Shown here one piece after another: positions 42,028-51,103 of a stretch of 64,000 nt of DNA. This DNA comes from Sinobaca qinghaiensis (GTDB taxonomy: Bacteria; Bacillota; Bacilli; Bacillales; Marinococcaceae): assembly GCF_003610495.1 (NCBI RefSeq), contig NZ_RAPK01000006.1:368839-432838 (forward strand), read 5' to 3'. Made by a program: the position numbers and the translations under genes. Below the pieces are notes generated by a model that saw nothing but the letters and a program-made list of their open reading frames with translations, searched no databases and was not told the origin of the DNA. Position 1 is the stretch's first letter. Every line of letters begins with the position of its first letter.

Positions 42028-43218
42028 ATGGATTTTAACTACTCAGAGGAACAGGTAATGGTCAAGAACATGCTTCGGGACTTTGTAGATAAAGAAATTA
42101 TTCCCCATATTCAGCAGTGGGATGAAAAAGGTGAATTTCAGCCGGCGATTCTGGAAAAGCTCTCCGGACTTGGCATGATGGGAATCTGTATTCCGGAAAA
42201 ATATGGCGGAAGCGGAATGGACTACAATACGCTCGCGATTGCCTGCGAAGAGCTCGAACGCGGCGACACGGCCTATCGGACCGCCGTTTCTGTACACACC
42301 GGTTTAAACAGCATGACGATTCTCCAATGGGGAACGGAAGAACAGAAGGAACGAATACTTATGCCTCAGGCCAAAGGCGAAAAAATCGCCGCATTCGGCT
42401 TAACCGAACCAAACGCAGGCTCAGACGTGGCGGCGATGAACTCTACGGCAGTTAAAGATGGCGACTCCTACATTTTAAACGGATCGAAAACGTGGATTTC
42501 CCTATGTGACTACGCCGATCATTTTCTCGTCTTTGCCTACACCGATAAGAGTGCCGGCCACAAAGGATTATCAGCGTTCGTGATCGACCGGAACATGGAG
42601 GGCTTTTCATCCAAAGCGATTAAAGGAAAGCTCGGTATCCGCGCAGGAAACACCGGTGAAATTTTCTTTGAAGACATTAAAGTGCCAAAAGAAAATCTGA
42701 TTGGAGAAGAAGGAGAAGGCTTTAAAATAGCGATGAGCGCGCTTGATAACGGCCGGTTCACCGTGGCTGCCGGCGCCTGCGGGCTCGTAATGGCTTCCCT
42801 TGAAGCAAGCGTGAACTACTGCCACGAACGGAAAACCTTTGGAAAAGAAATCGGGAAACACCAGCTCGTGCAGCAGATGATTGCGAACATGGAAGCCGGC
42901 CTTCAGATGGGACGCGCTCTTGTGTTTAAAGCAGGCAGCTTGAAGAATGCAGGCAAACGCAACACAAGAGAAACATCGATGGCGAAATGGCAGGCCTGTA
43001 ATTTTGCCAACGAAGCCGCCAACGATGCCGTACAGATATTCGGTGCCTACGGCTATTCCAACGAATATCCGGTGGAACGATACTTAAGAAACTCCAAAGC
43101 GCCGGTGATTTATGAAGGAACACGGGAAATCCATACGGTCATGCAGGCCCGCTACGCCTTAGGCTATAACGAAGACAAGCCGCTGCGAAAGACACTTCCG
43201 GCCTGGCCGTTCGAATAA
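42028..43218 (+). CDS. Acyl-CoA dehydrogenase
   Basis: 396 residues with ATG at 42028. Standard family signatures are present: FGLTEPNAGSDVAAMNSTA, KTWISLCDYADHFLVFAYTD in the FAD region, GIRAGNTGEIFFEDIKVP, RKTFGKEIGKHQLVQQMIANM, and the catalytic Glu in VIYEGTREIHTVMQARYALG. It oxidises a CoA thioester to the 2-enoyl form with FAD; the substrate is unknown and could be a C4-C5 branched or hydroxy acid. It leads a long gene run under the operator at 41753, followed 35 bases later by the TRAP transporter. Confidence 0.92.
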   Translation: MDFNYSEEQVMVKNMLRDFVDKEIIPHIQQWDEKGEFQPAILEKLSGLGMMGICIPEKYGGSGMDYNTLAIACEELERGDTAYRTAVSVHTGLNSMTILQWGTEEQKERILMPQAKGEKIAAFGLTEPNAGSDVAAMNSTAVKDGDSYILNGSKTWISLCDYADHFLVFAYTDKSAGHKGLSAFVIDRNMEGFSSKAIKGKLGIRAGNTGEIFFEDIKVPKENLIGEEGEGFKIAMSALDNGRFTVAAGACGLVMASLEASVNYCHERKTFGKEIGKHQLVQQMIANMEAGLQMGRALVFKAGSLKNAGKRNTRETSMAKWQACNFANEAANDAVQIFGAYGYSNEYPVERYLRNSKAPVIYEGTREIHTVMQARYALGYNEDKPLRKTLPAWPFE

Positions 43219-43253
43219 CATAAAAAAACCACAATCGAAAGGGGGACATGAAC

Positions 43254-45254
43254 ATGAGTGAGAAAAGCACAGAAACACTGGAAGAAGAGCACAAGCAGAT
43301 GGAAATACTGGATGAAGAGGGCAAGATGAGAAGCTACACCGGCTTTATGAAGTGGGTTATTACAGCCATTTGTATCGTCTGGGCTTTCATGCTGATGTAT
43401 TTTAACAGCTTCGGCGCCATGGAAGCACTTATTCTCAGAGCCTATACTCTCGGCTTTCTATTCCTGATGGCGTTTCTGTTATTTCCTGCTTCAAAGAAAA
43501 GTGGAGGCAAAAGAAGGCTTCCTACGATTTGGGACATGATTTGTATTATCGGTTCCATCGCTGCCATCATTTATTTCGTCTCTATTTATGAAACATTTGC
43601 CAGAGAATGGGGAGGCTTTCACCGCACGGACTGGAACTATGTGGCCGGAGCGGTTGGAACGCTGTTTCTGTTTGAAGCAAGCAGACGGGTGGTAGGTAAC
43701 ACACTCTCCATTATTGCAGCGGTCTTTCTTGCGTATATATTTCTCGGACCCTACATCCCGGGAACCTTCGGACACGGAGGCTTTACGGTAACGAGGACGA
43801 TCTCCACGATGTTCTGGGGCGCCCAGGGAATATTCGGGATTGCGCTTGGTGTTTTCACCACATTCGTTTTTATGTTTGTCCTGTTTGGTGCTTTTTTGAA
43901 AAACAGCGGATTTACCGACTTTGTTAACGATTTAGCCCTTACGATAGCGGGGAGCACGGCCGGAGGGCCTGCGAAAGTAGCCGTACTCGGAAGCGGTCTG
44001 ATGGGCATGGTAAATGGAAGTGCGATCGGAAACGTCGTAACGACCGGTACCGTGACTATCCCGTTAATGAAAAAAACGGGCTATAAGAAGCATTTCGCCG
44101 GAGCGGTGGAAGCCGTAGCCTCTACCGGTGGATTATTCGCCCCGCCTGTTATGGGTGCTGCCGGTTTTATTATGGCAGAGTTTATCGGTGTACCGTATAC
44201 AACGATCATGCTCGCTGCGGTTATTCCGGCGCTTCTGTATTTTATTACTGTTTTCATGGTCGTTCATTTTGAAGCAAAAAACCTCGGGTTGTCAGGGATA
44301 AGCAAGGAAAATATCCCCTCCGCCATAGGCGTGCTGAAAAGCAAAGGGCATCTGATTGTCCCGCTGGCTGTATTGGTTTACTTACTCGTTATCGGTACAA
44401 CGCCGACCTACGCCGCGGTATTTGCCCTGTTTGCCACGATTCTGGTCAGTGCAGTTAGAAAATCGACCAGAATGAGCTTTAGAATGATTATCCAGTCGAT
44501 TGAAGACGGCTGTAAGGCTGCCGTAGCAGTTGGTGTAGCCACTGCCATCGTCGGTATTATCGTCGGTGCGGTTACTCTTACAAGTCTCGGTCTGGTAGTA
44601 GGAAATAACATATTGAATCTCGCAGGCGACAGCCTGTTAATCGCCGGTATTTTCACAATGGTCATCAGCATCATCATGGGTATGGGCGTGCCGGCGACAG
44701 CGGCATACATTATCGTAGCGACCGTATCGGCACCGCTTCTTGTGGAACTTGGTGCTTCGGTGCTTGTGGCGCACATGTTTGCTTTCTTTTACGCCGCTTT
44801 ATCCAACATTACGCCGCCGGTGGCACTGGCTTCATATGCTGCAGCGGGTATAGCCAACGCGTCGCCGAACAAAGTGTCGATGACGGCGGTGAGGATAGGA
44901 ATAACCGGCTTTATCATACCGTTTTTCTTCCTATTCAATCCGGTGCTGTTGTTTGACGGCTCCAGCTACTCGGCAAGTATTCTCGCCGCCATCACAGCGA
45001 TTATTGGTGTTATCGCTCTGGCAGCCGGCTTGCAGGGCTGGTTATTGACCAGAGCTAATATAGCGCAGCGTCTCATTCTTTTTGTCAGCGCTTTCCTTCT
45101 TGTAGAACCGACATTTCTTTGGGATCTGGTAGGAATTGGCCTGCTGATCGGCATTATGGCGTGGCAGAAAGTGAAGCCGACCAAAGCGAAGCAGCCTAAG
45201 AAAAAAAAGGAAACAGCAGACCCTATGTCAGACAATGGGAGAGTTAAGCTGTAG
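43254..45254 (+). CDS. TRAP transporter fused permease (4TM/12TM)
   Basis: 666 residues from the ATG at 43254, preferred over 43248 because AAAGGGGG is then 8 bases away. It is a fused small plus large membrane subunit with about 16-18 helices; family landmarks are VLGSGLMGMVNGSAIGNVVTTGTVTIPLMKKTGYKKHFAGAVEAVASTGGLFAPPVMGAAGFIM and the later GVPATAAYIIVATVSAPLLVELG. It works with the TAXI-type binding protein that follows. Transport is driven by Na+ or H+. The cargo is likely an organic acid fed into this locus. Confidence 0.94.
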   Translation: MSEKSTETLEEEHKQMEILDEEGKMRSYTGFMKWVITAICIVWAFMLMYFNSFGAMEALILRAYTLGFLFLMAFLLFPASKKSGGKRRLPTIWDMICIIGSIAAIIYFVSIYETFAREWGGFHRTDWNYVAGAVGTLFLFEASRRVVGNTLSIIAAVFLAYIFLGPYIPGTFGHGGFTVTRTISTMFWGAQGIFGIALGVFTTFVFMFVLFGAFLKNSGFTDFVNDLALTIAGSTAGGPAKVAVLGSGLMGMVNGSAIGNVVTTGTVTIPLMKKTGYKKHFAGAVEAVASTGGLFAPPVMGAAGFIMAEFIGVPYTTIMLAAVIPALLYFITVFMVVHFEAKNLGLSGISKENIPSAIGVLKSKGHLIVPLAVLVYLLVIGTTPTYAAVFALFATILVSAVRKSTRMSFRMIIQSIEDGCKAAVAVGVATAIVGIIVGAVTLTSLGLVVGNNILNLAGDSLLIAGIFTMVISIIMGMGVPATAAYIIVATVSAPLLVELGASVLVAHMFAFFYAALSNITPPVALASYAAAGIANASPNKVSMTAVRIGITGFIIPFFFLFNPVLLFDGSSYSASILAAITAIIGVIALAAGLQGWLLTRANIAQRLILFVSAFLLVEPTFLWDLVGIGLLIGIMAWQKVKPTKAKQPKKKKETADPMSDNGRVKL

Positions 45255-45294
45255 AAATTCAGGCACATAAAAAAAGAAAAAGGGGAGTTTTATT

Positions 45295-46377
45295 ATGAAA
45301 AAGATGTCCACGAAAAGAGTATTTCCAGCAGTGACCATGGCGGTAGGTCTGACGTTCATAGCAGGCTGCGGCGGAGGCGGCGGAGAAGAATCCGGCGGCA
45401 GTGGATCAGAAAGCGAATCCTCCGAAGGAAGTGAAGCATCCGGAGAAGGCGGTCTGGATGGCGGCGAAGGAGAAAATCAGGCTGAAGAAGGGGATACGCA
45501 GATTGACCTGGTAACAGCCAGTGAAACCGGCCTTTACTATCCTCTCGGTGCGAGTCTTTCCAACTTCTGGTCCAATGAGGTGGACGGCGTGTCCTCCTCT
45601 TCCCAGTCTTCCAACGGAAGCGTGCAGAACATGATCTACATGTCGCAGGGAGAAGCGGATGTCGGCTTCGTAATGGGTAACATTCTGCAGGATGCCTACG
45701 AAGGTGAAAATGGATTCGAAGGCGAGCAGTATGAAGACGTAAGAATTCTTGCCGGTATTTATCCGAACTACAATCACGTCGTTATGCGTGAAGGTGCCGG
45801 AATTGAGTCCATCGGTGATATTGAAGGCGAAAGCTTTGCACCGGGAGCAACAGGAAGTGGAACGGAAATTGCGTCCCAGCACATTCTCGGCGCGTACGAT
45901 CTGACGTTTGATGATATTAACGCCAACTTTGGGGCCTTCCCGGAAGCAACGGATCTAATGAGAAACAATCAGGTAGTCGGTGCCAACATTAACGGCGGTC
46001 TCCCAACTTCTGCCGTAAGCGAAATGCTGAGCACGGCCAACGGGGTTCTGACAAGCATTGATGATGAAGAGCGCCAGGAAATGCTCGATGAGTATGATTT
46101 CTATATTGATGAAACGATCCCGGCCGGAACGTACGAAGGCCAGGAGGAAGACGTTCATACGACGGCGATGCAGAACTTCCTCGTAGTGGATGCGTCTATG
46201 TCTGATGAAGTGGTCTACGATATTACGAAAGCAATGTGGGACAACATTGAAGACCTGCACACAAGCCATGAGACATTCCAGCAGTTCCAGGTAGAGAACT
46301 TTGATGAAGGTGCCGGCGATATTCCATTCCACCCGGGCGCAGAGCAGTACTATGAAGAGGAAGGTCTTCTTGACTAA
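45295..46377 (+). CDS. TAXI-family TRAP solute-binding lipoprotein
   Basis: 360 residues with ATG at 45295. A lipobox ending FIAGC gives Cys25, then an acidic Gly/Ser/Glu linker (about 26-65). The TAXI domain has IDLVTASETGLYYPLGASLSNFW and GEADVGFVMGNILQDAY, later EGESFAPGATGSGTEIASQHILGAY. It captures substrate outside the membrane for the fused permease encoded just upstream. The strong acidity is normal for exported proteins of salt-adapted bacteria. A terminator follows, yet genes continue 80 bases later. Confidence 0.94.
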   Translation: MKKMSTKRVFPAVTMAVGLTFIAGCGGGGGEESGGSGSESESSEGSEASGEGGLDGGEGENQAEEGDTQIDLVTASETGLYYPLGASLSNFWSNEVDGVSSSSQSSNGSVQNMIYMSQGEADVGFVMGNILQDAYEGENGFEGEQYEDVRILAGIYPNYNHVVMREGAGIESIGDIEGESFAPGATGSGTEIASQHILGAYDLTFDDINANFGAFPEATDLMRNNQVVGANINGGLPTSAVSEMLSTANGVLTSIDDEERQEMLDEYDFYIDETIPAGTYEGQEEDVHTTAMQNFLVVDASMSDEVVYDITKAMWDNIEDLHTSHETFQQFQVENFDEGAGDIPFHPGAEQYYEEEGLLD

Positions 46378-46403
46378 TACAGGACATCTGTTCCAAAGAA
46401 GTG

Positions 46404-46436
46404 AAGGCTGTTTTTCTGAACAGCCTTTTCCTTTTT
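46404..46436 (+). terminator. Terminator or attenuator after the TAXI gene
   Basis: AAGGCTGTT (46404-46412) pairs with AACAGCCTT (46419-46427), followed by TTTCCTTTTTT. It may lower expression of the genes that follow. Confidence 0.75.
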
Positions 46437-46464
46437 TCTTCATAAAAAAAGGAGGGTGACAGCC

Positions 46465-46884
46465 GTGTATTGGGAAGATTTTCTGCATGTAACTGCCGCG
46501 GCGGTGGAAAATACGGTCTCCTCTAAAAGAGTGGATCAATTTAAGGAAGCTCTCGGCTTTCACGGCATACCGGCGGGTCACGTCCCGCCGACCTTCGTAC
46601 GGACGTTTTCGTTTGGGGACATCAAAGGCCTCACCTGGCCGGATGCCGGGATGATTCACGCTGAACAGGAATACGACTACTACAGGCCTCTCGTACCGGA
46701 AGAAACGCTCTTTTGTTCCCAGCGGATCGATAAAGTCGTCCGCAAAACCGGCAGAAGCGGAGAGATGGCATTTATTTATTTGACACAGACAGGAAAAGAC
46801 AGCGCAGAACAGACGGTCTTTATCTCCCGGCGTGTGCTTGTCTGGAAAGCAGCCGGACAGCGCTCGGAAGGAGTGCCTGAATGA
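46465..46884 (+). CDS. MaoC-type dehydratase, N-terminal (FAS1_DH) domain
   Basis: 139 residues from the GTG at 46465, which lies 10 bases after AAAGGAGG; the GTG at 46456 is too close. The hot-dog fold protein has VPPTFVRTFSFGDIKGLTWPDAGMIHAEQEYDYYRPLVPEETLFC, the N-terminal half of a MaoC-like hydratase of the FAS1_DH type. It overlaps the next gene (the C-terminal half type) by 4 bases, so the two together make one enzyme, as in mesaconyl- or enoyl-CoA hydratases. Confidence 0.85.
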   Translation: MYWEDFLHVTAAAVENTVSSKRVDQFKEALGFHGIPAGHVPPTFVRTFSFGDIKGLTWPDAGMIHAEQEYDYYRPLVPEETLFCSQRIDKVVRKTGRSGEMAFIYLTQTGKDSAEQTVFISRRVLVWKAAGQRSEGVPE

Positions 46885-47270
46885 ACATTACTACTATTCA
46901 TGACAACTGTATAAAAATATCCGGCTTCAGCAAAGAGCAGGTGCAGGACTACGCCAGGGCTTCCGGCGACCTCAACGGCATACATATAGACGAGGAGGAA
47001 GCGAAAGCGCACGGCCTTCCCGGCATTATCGTGCACGGCCTGCTGACAATGGCGTATACGTATGTGCCGTTTTTCCACCACTTGGAAAAAGGCTGGTACG
47101 TCTCGCATTTTCAGACCAAATTCACCGGCCGCGTGTTTCTCGATGAAGCGCTGCTTATCGAGTGGATGCCGGCGGAAAAGGAAAACACCTTTACGCTGAA
47201 AGCGTCGAAGAAAGACGGGACGCAGGTAACCGAAGGAACGATCGAGCTCTCACAGAGCAAGTCCATGTAA
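46881..47270 (+). CDS. MaoC-family enoyl-CoA hydratase subunit
   Basis: 129 residues, with ATG overlapping the previous stop (ATGA). It has the catalytic hydratase 2 motif YARASGDLNGIHIDEEEAKAHGLPGIIVHGLLTMAYTY with the Asp/His pair. It hydrates a 2-enoyl-CoA, which fits with the acyl-CoA dehydrogenase and CoA-transferase of the locus. It likely forms a heterodimer with the upstream subunit. Confidence 0.92.
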   Translation: MNITTIHDNCIKISGFSKEQVQDYARASGDLNGIHIDEEEAKAHGLPGIIVHGLLTMAYTYVPFFHHLEKGWYVSHFQTKFTGRVFLDEALLIEWMPAEKENTFTLKASKKDGTQVTEGTIELSQSKSM

Positions 47271-47288
47271 CAGAAAGGGTGCACGCTT

Positions 47289-49043
47289 ATGGCAAAGGAC
47301 CGCAAACAAACCGCTTCGTATGGAGATGAAGGATTCAGCGTATTTTTAAGGCAGGCGTTCGCCCGCCATATGGGGCACACAAAAAAGGACTGGGAAAAGC
47401 CGACGATCGGCATCTGCAACACACAGAGCGAAGTGAATCGATGTCATACCCATTTTGGCCCGATTGTCGAAGCCGTCAAGCGCGGCGTACTGATGGAGGG
47501 CGGCATCCCGCTGGAGTTTCCGACTATCTCGCTTGGCGAAAGCTTTACGAGCCCGACGACGATGATGTTCCGGAATCTGGCCGCGATGGATACAGAAGAA
47601 ATGATCAGCGCCCAGCCGCTGGACGGTGTCGTATTAATCGGCGGCTGCGACAAAATGACGCCCGCCCAGCTGATGGGGGCGGCAAGTGCTGATATTCCCT
47701 CCATTATGATTACCGGCGGCGGAATGGACAACGGAGAATACGAAGGAAAAACGCTCGGTGCCTGTTCGGACTGCCGCTTTTTCTGGCAGGAATACCGAAG
47801 CGGAAGCGTATCAGAAGAAGAGCTCGACAATATTAACCAGGCGCTCGCACCGTCCGCCGGCCACTGCATGGTGATGGGGAGTGCGAGCACGATGGCGGTC
47901 GTTTCAGAGGCGCTCGGCATGATGCTTCCCGGCGGCGCAGCTACGCTTGCCACCGATAATCGGAAACTGGCCGAAGCCCAGGAAGCCGGAAAGCAGATCG
48001 TAAACCTCGTGGAAAAAGATATCGTGCCCTCCGACATTATGACGGAAAAAGCATTCGACAACGCGATCCGGATGATTATGGCCGTCGGCGGATCCACCAA
48101 TGCGGTTATTCATCTGACCGCTATTGCCGGCAGGCTCGGCATTAAGCTGCCGCTGTCGCGGTTCGATACGCTCGGACAGGATACGCCGTTTATCGCCAAT
48201 CTCCGCCCGGCAGGGGAGTACCAGATGAAGGAATTCAGCCATGCCGGTGGGGCACGTGCGGTAATGAAGGAAATAGAAACGTACCTTCATACCGATGTAC
48301 TGACGGTTACCGGCCAGTCGCTGAAAGAAAACCTGGCAGATGTAACCGTATCCCCGAACTACCGCCACGTGATCCGCCCGCTTGCCGATCCGCTCCATGA
48401 AGGAGACGGGATCGCCGTGCTGACAGGAAATATTGCACCAAACGGGGCTGTCATCAAGCCTAAAGCGGCGTCAGCTGCTCTGTTAAAGCATGAAGGGCGT
48501 GCGGTCGTGTTTGAATCCACCGCGGATATGGAGCAGAAAGTAAATGATCCGGACCTGGACGTGGAAGCCGACGACATACTGGTGCTGAAAAACACCGGGC
48601 CGCGCGGAGCACCGGGGATGCCGGAAGCAGGCATGCTGCCGATCCCGAAAAAGCTGCTCGAGCAGGGAGTGCGGGACATGGTCCGCATCTCGGACTGCCG
48701 CATGAGCGGTACGGCCTTTGGGACGATTGTGCTGCACGTTTCGCCTGAATCAGCCGTCGGCGGGCCGTTTGCGCTCGTCGAAACCGGGGATACGATCCGG
48801 ATGGATGTACAGGCGCGGGAGCTGGAGCTGCTCGTTGACGAAACGGAGCTCGCCCGCAGACGTGAACACTTTGCCCCTCCGGAAAATGGAGCGGAACGCG
48901 GCTACAAAAAGCTGTTTCAGGAACATGTGCTGCAGGCCGATCAAGGCTGCGACTTTGACTTTTTAATGCCTCCGTCCCTTCGTTTGGCAGATAAGACGAA
49001 AGACGGCAGAATCATACAGGAGGAGAAAACGAGGGGAGGCTGA
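47289..49043 (+). CDS. IlvD/Edd-family dehydratase (sugar-acid type)
   Basis: 584 residues with ATG at 47289. It shows the iron-sulfur ligands in GICNTQSE, GGCDKMTPAQLMGAASADIPS and AGHCMVMGSASTMAVVSEALGMMLPGG, plus SDCRMSGTAFGTIVLHV near the end. The AGHCMVMGSAS form points to the pentonate/hexonate dehydratase branch rather than housekeeping IlvD. It would remove water from a 2,3-dihydroxy acid to make a 2-keto-3-deoxy acid. The next gene starts on the last base of its stop codon. Confidence 0.92.
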   Translation: MAKDRKQTASYGDEGFSVFLRQAFARHMGHTKKDWEKPTIGICNTQSEVNRCHTHFGPIVEAVKRGVLMEGGIPLEFPTISLGESFTSPTTMMFRNLAAMDTEEMISAQPLDGVVLIGGCDKMTPAQLMGAASADIPSIMITGGGMDNGEYEGKTLGACSDCRFFWQEYRSGSVSEEELDNINQALAPSAGHCMVMGSASTMAVVSEALGMMLPGGAATLATDNRKLAEAQEAGKQIVNLVEKDIVPSDIMTEKAFDNAIRMIMAVGGSTNAVIHLTAIAGRLGIKLPLSRFDTLGQDTPFIANLRPAGEYQMKEFSHAGGARAVMKEIETYLHTDVLTVTGQSLKENLADVTVSPNYRHVIRPLADPLHEGDGIAVLTGNIAPNGAVIKPKAASAALLKHEGRAVVFESTADMEQKVNDPDLDVEADDILVLKNTGPRGAPGMPEAGMLPIPKKLLEQGVRDMVRISDCRMSGTAFGTIVLHVSPESAVGGPFALVETGDTIRMDVQARELELLVDETELARRREHFAPPENGAERGYKKLFQEHVLQADQGCDFDFLMPPSLRLADKTKDGRIIQEEKTRGG

Positions 49044-50434
49044 TGGATACCGTAAACAAATGGCCGGAGCGGATTTCGATTTCCAGAGGGTATCTGCTGC
49101 TGACGCTTACCGTTCTTTTTATCCTTTTCAGCTTTACCGGCTGGCCGGGAGAACAGGTGCTGATGGTGCTTACTGGAGGGCTGATTCTTTATTCGCTGCC
49201 TTTTATGGCATTTTTTCCAAAGATTATGACGAGTATTCTGCTGATTACCGGCCATTTGGTATTTTTTGCCCAGGATCTCGGATTTTCCTACTGGAGGGAA
49301 TCCCTGATTGAAAACCTGCCCCTCGTGGCGCTGTTCGTATCCGTTCCGCTGTTTGCCTATCCGTTAAAAAACGGCGGCTACGTCGAATATATTTCCATCA
49401 TCGCCCACCGGTTTTTAAAAACGCCGGTTAAAATCTTTTCGAACATTGTGATTCTCACAAGCATATTGTCTTCGTTTATGAATCTGGGCTCTGTGCGCAT
49501 TTCCTTTGAGCTGTTTCACAGTGAAATTGAAAAGAATCCGAAGTTTTATACAAAAGCGATATCGCAGGGATTTACGCTCGCGATGTGCTGGTCCCCGTAT
49601 TTTGCCGGAGTGGCGATTGTGCTCAGCATGCTCGGGCTCCCGATTTTTCCCTTTATTTTCTGGGGGCTGCTGCTTGTACTGATCGGCACCGCCGTGTCGG
49701 TGCTGCTGATTATGAAACAGCCTCCGGAAACAGAAGAGCTGGCCGCTGCCATGGACAAAGAAATGCAGGCGGCCCGGGCTGCGACGATAACCGCCGGCAA
49801 AGGGATAGAGCTGCTCGTCATATTCGCCGGTATGTTTGCGGGAATTTTTATTCTCGAGCGGCTGCTTGATGTTAATCTGGTGATCCTGATCAGCGTGATC
49901 GCGATTGCCTACCCGATCCTCTGGTCGGTATGCATTAACAAAGTGCAGGCGTTCGGGCGCTCGCTTCAGCATTACAAAAATACAATTCTTCCGAATATAC
50001 ACAATGAAGCGGTGCTCTTCATAGCGGCCGCTTTTTTCGCCAAAATGGTGGAAACCACACCGGTGTCGCCGTTTATCGCTTCATTTTTCGCATCGATTAA
50101 CCAGCTGTCGCCGCTTCTCGTTATAGTCATGACGATCGGCGTAATCGTTCTGCTCGGTGCCGGCGGCATTCACCAGATTCTGACCGTTTCTTTAATCGGC
50201 GCCAGTGTCTCCACGGCCGATCTGACGATAAGCGTCGAGGCGTTTGCGCTTGCTCTGATGGCCGGCTGGTCGTTATCGACCGTTGTGTCTCCGGTGGCCG
50301 CGCTGAACTTAACGCTCGGCACGCTGCTCCACCGCTCGCCGTTTAAAGTGGGGATGTGGAACCTGCCCTATGTGCTCGTGACGGGCGCTTTCGTTTCCGT
50401 TGTGATTTATGGCATCAGCTATTTGACTATGTAA
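49043..50434 (+). CDS. Polytopic membrane transporter of unrecognised family
   Basis: 463 residues, starting with the ATG that shares its first base with the dehydratase stop (TGATG). It has about eleven to twelve hydrophobic helices and a charged cytoplasmic loop near residue 235 (ETEELAAAMDKEMQAARAA). I do not recognise the family. GGIHQILTVSLIGASVSTADLTISVEAFALALMAGWSLSTVVSPVAA near the end resembles helical-hairpin regions of ion-transporter-superfamily carriers. It is probably a second carboxylate carrier of the locus. Confidence 0.75.
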   Translation: MDTVNKWPERISISRGYLLLTLTVLFILFSFTGWPGEQVLMVLTGGLILYSLPFMAFFPKIMTSILLITGHLVFFAQDLGFSYWRESLIENLPLVALFVSVPLFAYPLKNGGYVEYISIIAHRFLKTPVKIFSNIVILTSILSSFMNLGSVRISFELFHSEIEKNPKFYTKAISQGFTLAMCWSPYFAGVAIVLSMLGLPIFPFIFWGLLLVLIGTAVSVLLIMKQPPETEELAAAMDKEMQAARAATITAGKGIELLVIFAGMFAGIFILERLLDVNLVILISVIAIAYPILWSVCINKVQAFGRSLQHYKNTILPNIHNEAVLFIAAAFFAKMVETTPVSPFIASFFASINQLSPLLVIVMTIGVIVLLGAGGIHQILTVSLIGASVSTADLTISVEAFALALMAGWSLSTVVSPVAALNLTLGTLLHRSPFKVGMWNLPYVLVTGAFVSVVIYGISYLTM

Positions 50435-50452
50435 CAGAAAGGAGGCGGCTGT

Positions 50453-51103
50453 ATGAAAGTCGTATGCGTGCATGCGCTGAAATCCTCGCTCCAGCCGATT
50501 GAAGATGCCTTTCAGGCGGCTTCGGAAGAAACAGAGCTTCATCATCTTATGGACACGACGCTCTTGTCGCTTTTGAAAAAAGAGCAGACGCTCTCGTCTA
50601 CTATTTTGTACCGGTTCGTGGAGTTCTGCCGCCGGGCGGAAGAGGAGGAGGCAGATGTGATTCTCTTAACGTGCTCGGCGTTCAACGAAGCCCGCGATCT
50701 GATTCAGCCTCTCACGACGGTTCCCGTGCTGCGCTCCGATGAAGGCGTCATGACACAGGTGGCCCGGTATCAAAGAGTAGGGCTGATTGCGACGGTCAAC
50801 GAAACGCCGCCTCCGCTGGAGCGCTACTTAACCAGCCTAGCCCCGGACGTGGACATTCGTACGAAAGTCGACACCGAAGCGATGGCCTGTCTTGCCCGCG
50901 GAGATAAAGCAGGGCATGACGAACGAATTCAGCAAATGGTTCAGCAGGTTCAGGGAGAGGTCGATGTGATCGTTCTTTCCCAGTACAGTATGGCGCACAC
51001 CGCCGGGACGGTACCTGCCGGAAATACACCGGTACTGACCGCCCCCGAAGCGAGCGTGCAGCATATTCTCGGGCGAAAGGAGGCGGTTACGCGATGGAGC
51101 TGA
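50453..51103 (+). CDS. Aspartate/glutamate racemase-family protein
   Basis: 216 residues with ATG at 50453 behind AAAGGAGG. It follows the Asp/Glu/hydantoin racemase fold: VILLTCSAFNEARDL holds the first reactive Cys, but the second place is VIVLSQYSMAHTAG with no Cys. One-Cys members of the superfamily act as decarboxylases, isomerases or hydantoinases, not classical racemases. Overlap of 10 bases with the LarA-like gene supports joint work on one substrate. Confidence 0.85.
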   Translation: MKVVCVHALKSSLQPIEDAFQAASEETELHHLMDTTLLSLLKKEQTLSSTILYRFVEFCRRAEEEEADVILLTCSAFNEARDLIQPLTTVPVLRSDEGVMTQVARYQRVGLIATVNETPPPLERYLTSLAPDVDIRTKVDTEAMACLARGDKAGHDERIQQMVQQVQGEVDVIVLSQYSMAHTAGTVPAGNTPVLTAPEASVQHILGRKEAVTRWS

